Shown here in pieces: positions 1 to 10,480 of a stretch of DNA of 64,000 nt. A program made the position numbers and the translations under genes. Origin of the DNA: Apostichopus japonicus (lineage: Eukaryota; Echinodermata; Holothuroidea; Aspidochirotida; Stichopodidae); assembly GCF_037975245.1 (NCBI RefSeq), contig NC_092569.1, positions 23,154,168 to 23,218,167 of the forward strand. Reading direction: 5' to 3'. The notes under the pieces are model-generated. The model was given only the letters and a program-made list of their open reading frames with translations. It did not search any database and had not been told where the DNA came from. The number at the start of each line of letters is the position of its first letter. The stretch's first letter is position 1.

Positions 1-23
1 TTCGGTAACGACTCTCTCCATAG

Positions 24-291
24 GTAATACAAAGGCGTTTCGACGGGTCCATCGATTTCAGGCGCGACTGGGACAGCTACAAGTCTGGCTTCGGGTTTCT
101 CTCTCATGATTTCTGGCTCGGCAACGAGAAGTTGTCTTTCTTGACCAACCAGAAGAAATACCAACTGTTGATTGAGATAACCACATCAAGCGGTTACTTA
201 ATTCGGGTTTCTTACGATCATTTCCGTATAAGTGACGCCTTTAGTCACTTCAAGCTGGTCAACCTCGGAAACTATTCTGGAGAGAATACTG
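24..291 (+). CDS. copy A exon: first fibrinogen domain, middle part
   Basis: 268 nt, preceded by a CATAG acceptor and followed by GTGAGT; ends in phase 1. Encodes [12 protein letters not shown] through NYSGENT. It differs at only about four bases from the matching exon of copy C (33381-33648), one change giving RRF where C has RRT. Confidence 0.88.
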
Positions 292-3099
292 GTGAGTTAT
301 CACGGAAAAAATAGATATAAACGCAATATTATACCCACATTTCTTAAAAGGCTTTAATATATGTGAAGATTACTTGTTTCGTGACGTCGTCAAACATTTC
401 ATTAGATGACAGATATGCAGGGTCATCAGGGGAGATTCACTGACAAGCCTCTCTGGCCCATTTGGTACCTCCATCTATGGTCAACCATCGCTTTGATAAA
501 AGAATACATCTGAACTTTATTTATCAAACACTTCATTCACTTCATTAGGTAACATATATTCCGAGTAACATTAATGTAATAATAATTCAAATTAATTTTA
601 TCTTACAGATGCCATAACATTCACTTCATTGACACCAGCAAAAGATTGTCAGGAAATTTATGATGATGGTTCTAGAAACAACGGTATATACAGCATCAAA
701 CCAACCGGATGGACCGGGCCAGCATTTGAGGTCTACTGTAACATGACTGACGGAGGAGGATGGACGGTAAGTGCTATAGCCTACGATAAGCACGGAGATT
801 ACATTATGAACTATATAGTTCATTAGTAGATCTTGCACTGGAATACATTTTTCTCTAATGTAAGACTTACCTTAATCGTAACCATTCTTTTCACCGATCT
901 ATGTCTTTTATTGGATTTTCGTCATTTTCTTTGTCATTGTTCTTAATGATATTCGTTTTATATACAAGAACATTTTACATTGTACCACAGTCTATTGACA
1001 TTTATGCTTGTTGCGAATATCATATTTTTTATTCCTTACCTCCATGATTGAGGAAGTTTGGTTTGTTCTACCTTTGAACTCATTAATTTGCCAGATGAAT
1101 AGTTTTTACGTATCAAATAACCTTAAGAGGGTAGTTCATTTTGAGAATATGACATTTCAAATTTCACACCCGGGAGGCCACAAATATTATTCACGTTTGT
1201 GTTATTAACTACTTTTATCATTTTCAAATCTTTAAGGTGTTCCAGCGACGTGTCGATGGTAGTCAGGACTTCTACCTTGGATGGAACAGCTACAAGCAAG
1301 GATTTGGAAATTTAAATATTAATTTTTGGCTCGGAAATGATCAACTTTATTACTTGACCAACCAAAAGAGATATGAAATCAGAATCGACTTAGTGAACAG
1401 ATACGGAGCTCCATACTACGCCAAGTTTGACTTTTTTAGGACAAACGACGAAAGCGATAACTATCGGTTATCCGGTCTTGGGACCTACAGTGGAACAGCA
1501 GGTTTGTAGCCTACACATACCCTTTAATACTAAATATGATATTTTAGCCTTACTAGATAGTGAGACAACATATGGCAAACTGTTAACACCAACAAGTTAT
1601 CTTTTGTTCGATACTACCCCTCTCTAGAAATATATATTACTTCAGTTAAGTATAGTACATATTGACAAAACCTTAAGGATGAAGAAATAGATAACAAGGT
1701 AAGTAGGCTAAGCAAATGAAAGATATATTATATTTGTAATTAATAGCATGAGAATGGAAATTGTATCAAAATAGGAAACTACCTACAGTTGTCTGTTATA
1801 GTTTACCATTTCCACAATCCTGTCAACATTGTTAAATCCCTTCAAAATTGCACCGGCTGGAACTAATTATAAGCATCGTTGAACCATTAGTAAGAATCAA
1901 CGACTAACTGATAAATACAGGCAGGAAGAAAATTATGTCTGTATCACCTATTAGAAAAAGGAAAAAGTCAGTCCAAAGAGGGAACAATACACACATTTAA
2001 AATTAAAATTCATAGTATTCAAGTTATCAATCTACAGACGAGTATTAGTTGTCTTCCTTCGTCTATAAAAGTAGTAAATAACTGACTGACATGAAATGAT
2101 CTACATATCCTTACATTTGTTAATTTCCCTGTGACGAATTCTGCGAGTGGGAGAGGGAGCTTTGAACGGTTACTTCTATTGCACGAAACTTTTTTTTTTA
2201 ACCCAAGTGAATGAAATAAGTAGATAAGATCACAATGCATACATGCAATTACACCTCTCATACATTGGTTTACAATAACAAACCACGAACGAATGTAGAC
2301 ACCGATACTATTGTGATTACTTAATAGTGCAATAACACAACAAGCAAATCTTACTCTGGAAAAAATATATGAGCGTTCTGTAAATAGTTTATTTAGTAGG
2401 TTTAAACAAAATGACGATTTTCGCATTTGTGATCAGCTAGATATATATTTGACGGCTACATAATAATGTCTCTTAGTGATAATCACTGGAATGTAATGAT
2501 CTAGTATGGTGTGCAATAAAAGAGAGAATTATGGTCATGTGTGTACATCTGACTACTATAAAATAGTTATCAACAACTAATACGGTTTATTATATTGTCA
2601 ATAACACTACGACCCGATAATAGCTATTAACGAAAGAAAAAGCACTGCAAGATCTTGTTTACCCTAACATTATATTTATAAGTCTGCATATTGGATTTGA
2701 AGTTAAAATAATTAAGCAACCAATCTGAGTATATGTTAGTGCGATGCAATTACAACAAATGAATTAAACAAGGTTTAGCATGTATCAGACGTACAACAGT
2801 TATATTGATGATTGATATTGACGGTGTGTCTTTGTATTTGATTCATTCTACCAGGAGATGGCCTTAGTTATCACCGGAACCAGCAGTTTACAACAAAGGA
2901 CCGAGACAACGATGCTTATAGTAATTATAACTGTGCAATTAGTTATTATTATAATTACTATCATGGTGCATGGTGGTACAATAATTGCCTTCATTCTAAC
3001 CTGAATGGTATCTATGCCGCATATTATTTCATGTGGGATAACCTCCCCGGAAGTAATTATCATGTCAAATTTACAGAGATGAAGATCCGCCCTATCTAG
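24..3099 (+). CDS. FREP copy A, short form, 5' end outside window
   Basis: Four exons are visible: 24-291, 609-766, 1237-1501 and 2855-3099 (TAG at 3097-3099). They encode the middle of a first fibrinogen domain, then a complete second fibrinogen domain (DCQEIYDDG start, WLGND middle, DRDND calcium motif, GAWWYNNC, closing EMKIRPI). Junction phases run 1, 0, 1, the same as in copies B-D. The 5' exons (leader, linker, first half of domain 1) must lie left of the window. The exon at 609 joins the start of a TIL-type exon directly to a fibrinogen exon, so no TIL or EGF module is encoded. The predicted product is a secreted lectin-like recognition protein; no ligand can be deduced. A polyadenylation signal follows at 3199. 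No stop or frameshift is seen in the visible exons. Confidence 0.88.
609..766 (+). CDS. copy A fused exon: TIL-exon start joined to fibrinogen domain 2 start
   Basis: 158 nt between TTACAG and GTAAGT. It begins DAITFT, like the TIL exon of copy D (DALTFC), then passes into [12 protein letters not shown], the fibrinogen part of D exon 6. The intron just before it also matches the intron before D's TIL exon. Frame is kept. Confidence 0.85.
1237..1501 (+). CDS. copy A exon: fibrinogen domain 2, middle part
   Basis: 265 nt. Encodes [19 protein letters not shown] through GLGTYSGTA; phase 0 start, phase 1 end. The donor is the non-consensus GTTTGT, shared by all four copies, which supports common descent of the splice site. 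Confidence 0.9.
2855..3099 (+). CDS. copy A last exon: fibrinogen P subdomain with calcium site
   Basis: 245 nt ending in TAG. Carries [16 protein letters not shown] (calcium loop), [16 protein letters not shown] and EMKIRPI. The loop between NCA and GAWW is the longest of the four copies and is built of Tyr, Asn and Ser codons (TAT/AAT runs). Confidence 0.9.
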
Positions 3100-3198
3100 A
3101 GATTGAAGCAGATGTAAGAAAAAAACTATTACGTCGCTGATCAACAACAAAATACTCAAGAGATTCATTTTAAGAAGAATTGAATGTTTTTATTTGAA

Positions 3199-3204
3199 AA
3201 TAAA
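3199..3204 (+). terminator. polyadenylation signal of copy A
   Basis: AATAAA 100 nt after the stop codon, conserved at the same relative place after copy C (36489) and copy D (50504). Confidence 0.6.
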
Positions 3205-3391
3205 AAAGGACTACTTGTCCAATTTGTAATAGCACTACTCGCATTTTTTTCCAAGTTATCTAATTTATCTAATCTATTTTCCCGTTAAACTTACTATTGA
3301 ATATAATGAAATAAAAAGGAGTTTGACACGATTTGTGCAATATTGCAAATGAAATAGATTAAATGAAAACGAAAAATGCTACTACACAGTA

Positions 3392-4340
3392 GTGTGCCCA
3401 TAGGGGCAAGTGTCCCCCCCCCCCCCCACCCAACCCCTACTCCACATATTTAAAAAAAAAAAACACAGGGAAGTCCAAAAAAGATAAGGAACTTTATATT
3501 ATATTATATTATATTGACAGGATAAGCTAATTGTTTTTACAGTTAGGATAAAAATGGAAATCATGGAGCACGCCTCCCATTGGTTGTCGAATAGGCTATT
3601 CTTCTTAAATTGTAAAACAATTTATACAAAATGAGAAATCCACCCTGATATTAAACAAGACTTCCTTAATGGAAACAGAACACACCTTCGTAGTAATGCT
3701 CCCCTTCAGGCTCGGACCCAGTATGTTGTTAGTATTTACCACACCCCTCCCGCACCACTTTCAAACTCAGACAAACTTTCAGAATGAGTGGTCGTAGTGA
3801 CTAGACCTAATTATAGGTATAATTTAAAGTCTAAATATAACTCGGAATGCACCACTTGACGTCTATAAGGTTTAATTTTGTCTTCCTTCGGGAAAACCCC
3901 CACGCTACCTACATGGTGGTCGGTCAAGCAGATAAACTCTGTGGTGTTAAATAATTTGCACCAGCAAACAGCTTCTGGGAATCAACAGGAAACGTATAAC
4001 TCTAGAAGGGACGGTTTACGAACGCCGTTTTATGAATCTATTTCCCGTTATTTATGTACGTGTTTTCTCTCTTCAGTGGTGGCGCCAAGGGAGGAGGGAC
4101 TCCCCTCAAATCAACATGTTACCCCAGTCCCCCCCTCCACCTCCCGCTCGCCCCTCTAAAAGAAATCGACACATTCTCTTTGACGTCCAAAAAATATTAT
4201 TTTTGGGTAGTAGTAGGCTAACAAAACGCTATAAATTCCTGGGCTTCGCTCCCTGGATACCCATAGGCTCAATTCATTTGGAACGTCTAAAAGGTTTTTC
4301 TGTGCTTACGTTAAACAGCTACAAGAGAGATGTCTAAGAG
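3392..4340. repeat. 3'-flank repeat block with poly-C tract
   Basis: The stretch starts with a CATAGG..GCAAGTG motif running into a long C tract, then an (ATATT)n microsatellite near 3493-3515, and continues to a GGCGCCAAGGGAGGAGGG-like segment near 4080. Paralogous blocks follow copy C (36672-38400) and copy D (50690-51650). No gene is seen in it; the C tracts and CATAGG motif suggest decayed transposon ends. Confidence 0.6.
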
Positions 4341-5090
4341 CACTGCAGCTTCCGGGCTTAGATACCTCCCACAGAAATTAAAATTCATCTTATTGATATG
4401 TGCGTTTGTTCTTTAATTCGCTAAGAGAGAACAAGATATATCTCCAACTCCAACTATTTCCGGTTCTTCGAACTTTATAAACGTGCGCTTTTGCACTTCC
4501 AAAATGTTTTCCTCTCCCTAAATTGTTTGCTCGTCCCTCACTCACCCATCCCCAAGTAAAACCCCCTCCCACATCAACCCCAAATAGGCCGACACCGTCT
4601 CTAACGTTGAAAGAAAACAATTCAAAGTGTCCTTTCAAATATTTGACAAATTCCTTCTTGCTTTCCATTTCATTAAATATTAAGGGTATCTATCAATTGT
4701 CTTTAAAATTGCCATGCTACTCTCGATCCTTCACTTGATTCCCGATACAAAATAGTTTCATCACTGATTTCTAATTTACTGTAAAATATTGTGTAGGTGA
4801 ATGTCTTAACCCGACTGCAACCGACCACAACTTCTCTCGCGTGACTGCCCATAAGTGTGACAAATTCAATTGAATCTTTAAGATGACGTCATCGGCTTGT
4901 TCTTTTCGAACGCCGAGTTTTATCGAATTAGAACCAGTTTGGTTGTGTGTTTTTTCGGTTATTGAGATTTATCATTGTTTAAATAGAAGGATTAAACTGA
5001 AGTGTAAAGGAGAGAAACACACACACGAGACTGAAACAAGTGAACTTAACGAATCAAAGGCACGTGTTAATGATAATAAAAAGAATTCTC

Positions 5091-5152
5091 AGCAATGATG
5101 AGAGTGCCAAACTACCGACTGTCTGGACCTGGGACTTACAGTAGAGCAATAG
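5091..5152 (+). pseudogene. fibrinogen relic R1, end of a domain-middle exon
   Basis: Only the last codons of a fibrinogen middle exon remain: an NDES-like start, then NYRLSGPGTYSRAIG and a GTGGGT donor. A frameshift separates NDES from NYRLSG. The paralogous relic in the D flank (52408-52470) lacks that frameshift. No upstream part of the exon is recognisable. Confidence 0.7.
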
Positions 5153-6555
5153 GTGGGTATTATAATAAATATAAATGATTTAGCTGCTTCTGCGTTGCAA
5201 AAATATTTTCTTTCCTTAATAAACTTAAGGCTAGGCTACACTATCGGATTTCAACATCTAGCAAATATATATGATATGCATATCTCACACTTAGCTTATC
5301 GAGATATCGAGAGATTTATGTAGCAAGCTGTTTGATATATAAAATTTGTAGCAGTATTATTTCTTTAGCATTTATAACTTAAAATGTCAGCAAAATAAAA
5401 TAGAAAGACAAAATAATAACAAGCTAGACTAACAGTTATTTTGGTGAATAACAGTAATCCGGTCATATGTGGATCCAAGCAAGAAAGAGGACTGTTATTT
5501 CTAAAGTTATTAACCAAATTCATGGATTGAAACTTAATAAACAATATCTCTTCTTTGTTACTTGATATACCTAAAGGAAAGGTTGGGATACTATAATGAT
5601 TTGATTTAAATAAAAAATAAAATAAAATAATGAACTGGTTTTGAACTTTGTTTTCATATATTAACAGTAAACAATGGTTCATAATAGCATTGAAAGGAAA
5701 TACATGGGTAGTGGAAACTGCATCATTATAATTCGCAGGAAAATATAACAAAAGGTTACTTCCTTAACACCGACAAACAAGAATTTAAAAAAAATCCGAA
5801 CGTACAACTTTTACATTAATAAATTACAGACACATTAGTAAAGATAACACATTGTGATTCTCTGGACCTATTGTACCGCGGATAAATTGGTAGTAAAAAT
5901 CATCCAAACCACCGATGAATGCTCAACAGTATGGATTTGCGCTATTGCATGTATATACCCAATGCACAGTAACGCCATATTGTATTTAACTGTAATCGTA
6001 TCAAACGGTTAATTGAATTTATACTTATAAAATTATATAAAGCTAAGAGAAATAAACTTCCCGGCATGCATTTGATACATCCGACAGTAAACAATTGCCG
6101 TTTTGTTACCATGTAAAAAGATGATCATTTCTTACCAATGTAGTTTGTTGACAAATATAACAAAAACTATAAACAACTGCAATAATTATTTCATAACTAT
6201 ATGCGACACGCTTCTGAAATTGTACTAAATAATGAGGCAAGTAAAATTACGGTAAATTACCTGTTAGCTCAATTCTTAGTAGTAATTATTATTGTATGGA
6301 TACTGATACCAGTTCAGGATATGCAGATATCACCAAACTGAAGATCAAAACCAAAAATGGTGAATATGAATAAGTAAAGTAGAAATTCTACAAACCAAAA
6401 TAATTATTCAGTTTTATTCTCGTAAGAAAGTAAGCCATACTTCTGCGAAGTTCTGCCCGTATCTCTCCCTATGAATTCCTTCGTCAGCTGGTATACACAC
6501 AACCGTAAGTACATTGCACCGAATAACATATATGTATCCATATACCACGTGTTAC
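5153..6555 (+). other. former intron of relic R1; no gene seen
   Basis: AT-rich, with no conserved exon. It contains the TTAA at 5816-5819, which is the empty counterpart of the site filled by a 7.48-kb insertion at 52835-60316. Confidence 0.6.
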
Positions 6556-6760
6556 GATGTTTATAATAATAACTGTGCTTTTTGTTTTCAAGGTGGTACG
6601 AATTGGTTACTATTCTAACCACCACCGTCAGTTTAGAAAGTGATTCTAGCATCTATTGTTATGATATCCCAGGATCGAATTATAAAATCAAATATACTGA
6701 AATGAAGAATCGTCAAGTTAAACCTGAGCAAGGGATAGCACCACCGCAAAGGTTGTAGAA
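6556..6760 (+). pseudogene. fibrinogen relic R1, decayed last exon
   Basis: Remnant of a terminal fibrinogen exon: a DVYNNNCA-like start, then a shifted WYELVTILTT stretch, and DIPGSNYKIKYTEMKNRQ near the end, matching [17 protein letters not shown] of copy A. The calcium-loop half is deleted, and frame changes occur around GGTGGTACG. The sister relic at 61090-61330 keeps the half missing here, so both derive from one formerly intact exon. Confidence 0.75.
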
Positions 6761-7949
6761 GTAGCCACAAAGTATGACATTTCCTTCTCATTACATTTTA
6801 TTTTATGTATTTATGAAGATTTGTATGTTTGTTGGATACTAATGAATCTTATTGGATATTACATATTTCATTACTTATATGATTACTTTACGTGAAAACT
6901 TCAGACGCATATTGACCACCAATATGACATTCCAGAATACATTCTTTCTCCTTTCTTCAAGCGACAATTATTTTACTTCTTAAAGCAAGTAAAATATAAC
7001 ACGTGATAAACAATAACAAGGGTTGGTTCTTTATTTGTGGTCACCTCCATAACGCTTAAATCTAAAGGGCAGAACCGCATCAAAGCAAAAATTGCATAAA
7101 TAACAGCAGTCAATGTAAGCGATAGTAATATACTATTAACTCCTACTGAAGACATATCTATTAGTTCTTACAACTGACCAGTTCTGAATTGGCTGGAGCG
7201 CTTCAGTAACAAACGCTGTTATAACTCACGAGTAAAATCACATGAAAACATATGCAGGCAGTTAACGTAAATTAGAGAAGCATGTTGCTGCCACAACATA
7301 TTTGAAATGATGAAAAACATTGCGAAATTACGTAAAACACTTTCTCGAAATAACATAAAGATGTTTGTTTCGTGGCAGCATTGCGCTTCATAAATTAAAC
7401 GCTATTATAATTTTAAAATTAACATAAACCAATACTGAGGGCACAACTTTTTATTGAATAACATTGATAAACACGTAATAAAACATCATTTAGCCATCAT
7501 AGGTGCGCTGTTTGCAGTGGGTTACTATGAAACACGGTTGCAAATCGTACTAGCTTAACAAGATTTTGACAGCACAGAGCGTTTTGCTTTATTTTAATAT
7601 TCAATATAAGAAGTATTTTCTTTTTTCTCTGCTTCATATGTTGTTTGAAATCAATGTAATCTGTCTTTTCTTTTTAGTTTCATACGTTTAAAATGATAAA
7701 GAAGAAGAAGACAATATATCATAGCACACGGGGAATCAGCAAGACAATGAAATATCTCAGGAATTTATTGGTCACTAATTGTGTGTATCATAGCTCCGAA
7801 CCTTTGAGGTACGTTTGAGTCGTATAGGAAGAATGTCGGTTTATTGGTTTAACACGATTGTCACACCTCACTTACGTCCTGAACTTACAGTTTTCCTTAA
7901 CTGCTTGTCTAAACTCTTGAACCACAGCAGACGATACACACATAACACA

Positions 7950-8200
7950 GTTACTACTGTAAATCTTAAAGTTTTGTGACTAGGTAAAAACTGGATCGTG
8001 CTTTAAATCGGTAGCATGTGCTATTATGATTACAGTAAGAACTGAGGAAATGTGTAATATAAACAAATCCAGTTGTTGGCATTTGTTAGGATTACACATA
8101 TCCTCAGTTATTACTGTAAATCTACTAGCACATATTACCGATTATCAGCACAATCCAGTACTTACTGTGGTACAAAACGTTAAGATTTACAGTAGTTAAT
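7950..8200. repeat. foldback palindrome (MITE-like), copy 1
   Basis: Two inverted arms of about 108 bp (7950-8057 and 8091-8200) around a loop of about 33 bp. The arms start TTACTACTGTAAATCTTAA and share CGGTA.CATGTGCTA-like and ACTGAGGA motifs with scattered mismatches. No ORF. A second copy lies at 62017-62279. Confidence 0.8.
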
Positions 8201-8202
8201 GT

Positions 8203-10399
8203 AATCTCTGTGTGAATCAGCTGACCACAGCCTCCAATTTAATTCTGAAAAGGTTAAAGCGAAATTGAATACAAGACCGCGAACTTATTGTTTGTCTTAT
8301 AACGCAAGGAATTTTAAGCTGAATTAATTTCTGCGATCAAATATAAATCAGTTTCTTGTCGAAATTTAGACAACCAAAGTCGACATGTTCTCACTAAAAT
8401 TCGTCCTTAAATAACATATCACACTTGAATTCACCTTTGCGTTCGTCCTAAATTACCATAATTGAAATAAGGACCGACTATTTTCTTTGATTAGTCTTGT
8501 TTTTCTCGCTACGAGATCCCATGTAACATGATATGGGAAGCAGTAATTTCCATTTTTGGTTTACAGTCAACCAATCCGTGCATGTGGTAATGTTTTGTAA
8601 CGAATAAAGACAGGGGCGTCAGTGCCAATTGAAAAGTGTTGAGGCGGTACATAAACGATTGTACACGGATAAAACTGGGAGCCGAAGTCTTCCAATTTGT
8701 TTGGTTACTGCATTTTTATTAAAAGTCAGACCTGGCAAGTAATTAGACATATCTTAGGAAAGACTTATCTATTTAATATCCGTGTGAAACTTAGGGCCTG
8801 TATCATGATTGATAAAATCGAATCCTGAACCCAAACGGAAACCTTTTTCAAATTTTGCACACAAATAAAATAATCTTGTTTCACAAATGTCTACAATATG
8901 AACACATAAGGTATCAAAAGCACAGTAAAAAAAAAATCACCATTGAGTATCTAGGCACATTCACTTTATCGGAAATACAAAATAAAGATACTTTTGGACC
9001 CAAAACAGGGTAGAATCTATAGGGGTACTTGAGTGATATCAAGAACAATTATGTCTCGTCTAAATGTTACATATTGCTGCTTTTGATGTGGATATATACA
9101 AGGGCCTTTTACGAAATTGTTAGTGGGTGGGCCACCTCCCGAACTGGACCATTATGACACTATCGAAACGTAGCGCCAGCATCGGTTGGAGCGTAGCTCA
9201 GCAAGTTTTTAAAAAAAAAAAAAGTTTTTTAAGAAAAATGCCTTCTCCAGATTGCCGAAAATGGTACATTGCGAGCCCTGTAAGTTGCTGTAAGAACATT
9301 TTAATTAGGAAGTGGAACTCTCAAGGGCAAATCTGCCCCCCCCCCCCCTACGACCCTGTACTTGACGTTAGTAAACTTAACACAAATTAAGCATTTTGTG
9401 AACATATGTACATAACTAGTAAACTAAAACTTGAGGTATGTTGATTAACATATTTATTTATATCAACAACATTACTAGCAGCTTAGGACCCAGTTTTAGC
9501 ACCATATTTAGAATGCTTCAAAAATCCTATGAAATATATAGTTATTTCAAGAACACTTAAAACTAGCATGAGTGGCATTGCTAACCAAACTGAACGCACA
9601 ATATAATTTACAGGTAGTGTTATATTACTTATACGAAATAATGAAGCATACTTCAAAATGTGAAAAATAATATACTGGAAAGGAGATTAGTGAATGCTGT
9701 TGGCTTTCATTATCTGCTGGCTCATTATATAGCCACAGAGTTATATGGGCGCTGTTCCTCATTAAATTTACGCTTCAAGTGAAATCTGTTATTCTTACGT
9801 ATCCCATGATTTAAAAACTTCAGCCAAGACAAGGTAAACAGAGTCAACCCTCTTTTGCACCCAAGTATTTAAGACATGGTAGACTGTATCCAATAGAAAG
9901 GACACCACAACCGGAGCAGATTAGAATTTGTCCTATTGACGTCAATTAAAGATCATTTCGATTCATAGAGAATACATAGATTCGTCGATAACATGATTGG
10001 TTCCTAAATAGTTTAATAAAGACACCTTAGTATTCAATACAAGGACAATTCATTAGCGTGAATATGATTTTTTTTATGATTTTATCTTTCAATTTGTTAG
10101 TATCACGTCCAAATCCGTGTCCACGCTTTGAGACTTCCTTGTTCTGTTATCTACGGACGCTGTTAAGTAGCAGTTTTAATGGAAGTCTTCCGTATGATAT
10201 AAGTATTTATCACGTAATGAAATTAACCAATCAATTTAGTGAATGATTAGTAGTACCGAAGATGGAAACAATGTTTTACTGTACATTGTAAATTCCCCGA
10301 GGCAGTATCTGTAGTTACCCGTTAGTAGGTGAAAGTCATTGTCAACTTGTAATTCAGACAACAGCAGGTCTCTGTAGAAGACGAGACGCCATCCTCAAG
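8203..10399. other. intergenic DNA upstream of copy B
   Basis: No convincing gene. 9060-9400 and 9650-9790 are paralogous to 63240-63420 and 63867-64000. A run of C near 9340 is another decayed repeat end. A block near 10120-10170 (GACTTCCTTGTTC, then a CTAC-GA-GC motif) is shared with the upstream regions of copies C and D. Confidence 0.5.
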
Positions 10400-10480
10400 A
10401 TGTACTGTTATCAATTTTATTCGTTACTTCGAGTTTCATTTTTCCTTTGGACAGCCGGCTTTCTCGATTCAAGTAGAACG
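10400..10480 (+). CDS. copy B exon 1: signal peptide
   Basis: Starts MYCYQFYSLLRVSFFLWTAG, with a hydrophobic core VSFFLW. Donor is GTAAGT; phase 0. Homologous to the leaders of C and D (shared FFLWT). Confidence 0.85.

Noticed and set aside
2019..2426. 135-codon minus-strand frame in copy A last intron
   Set aside because: The matching introns of C and D do not keep the frame.
3405..3430. Poly-C tracts in many flanks as possible functional elements
   Set aside because: They recur next to repeat-like motifs and are simplest to explain as transposon parts or slippage.
5365..5751. 128-codon minus-strand frame
   Set aside because: Low-complexity hydrophobic composition; frame not kept in the paralogous D flank.
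9170..9210. tRNA-like GGAGCGTAGCTCAGC string (also near 63350)
   Set aside because: Only a partial A-box resemblance; no cloverleaf or B box follows, so no tRNA gene is called.
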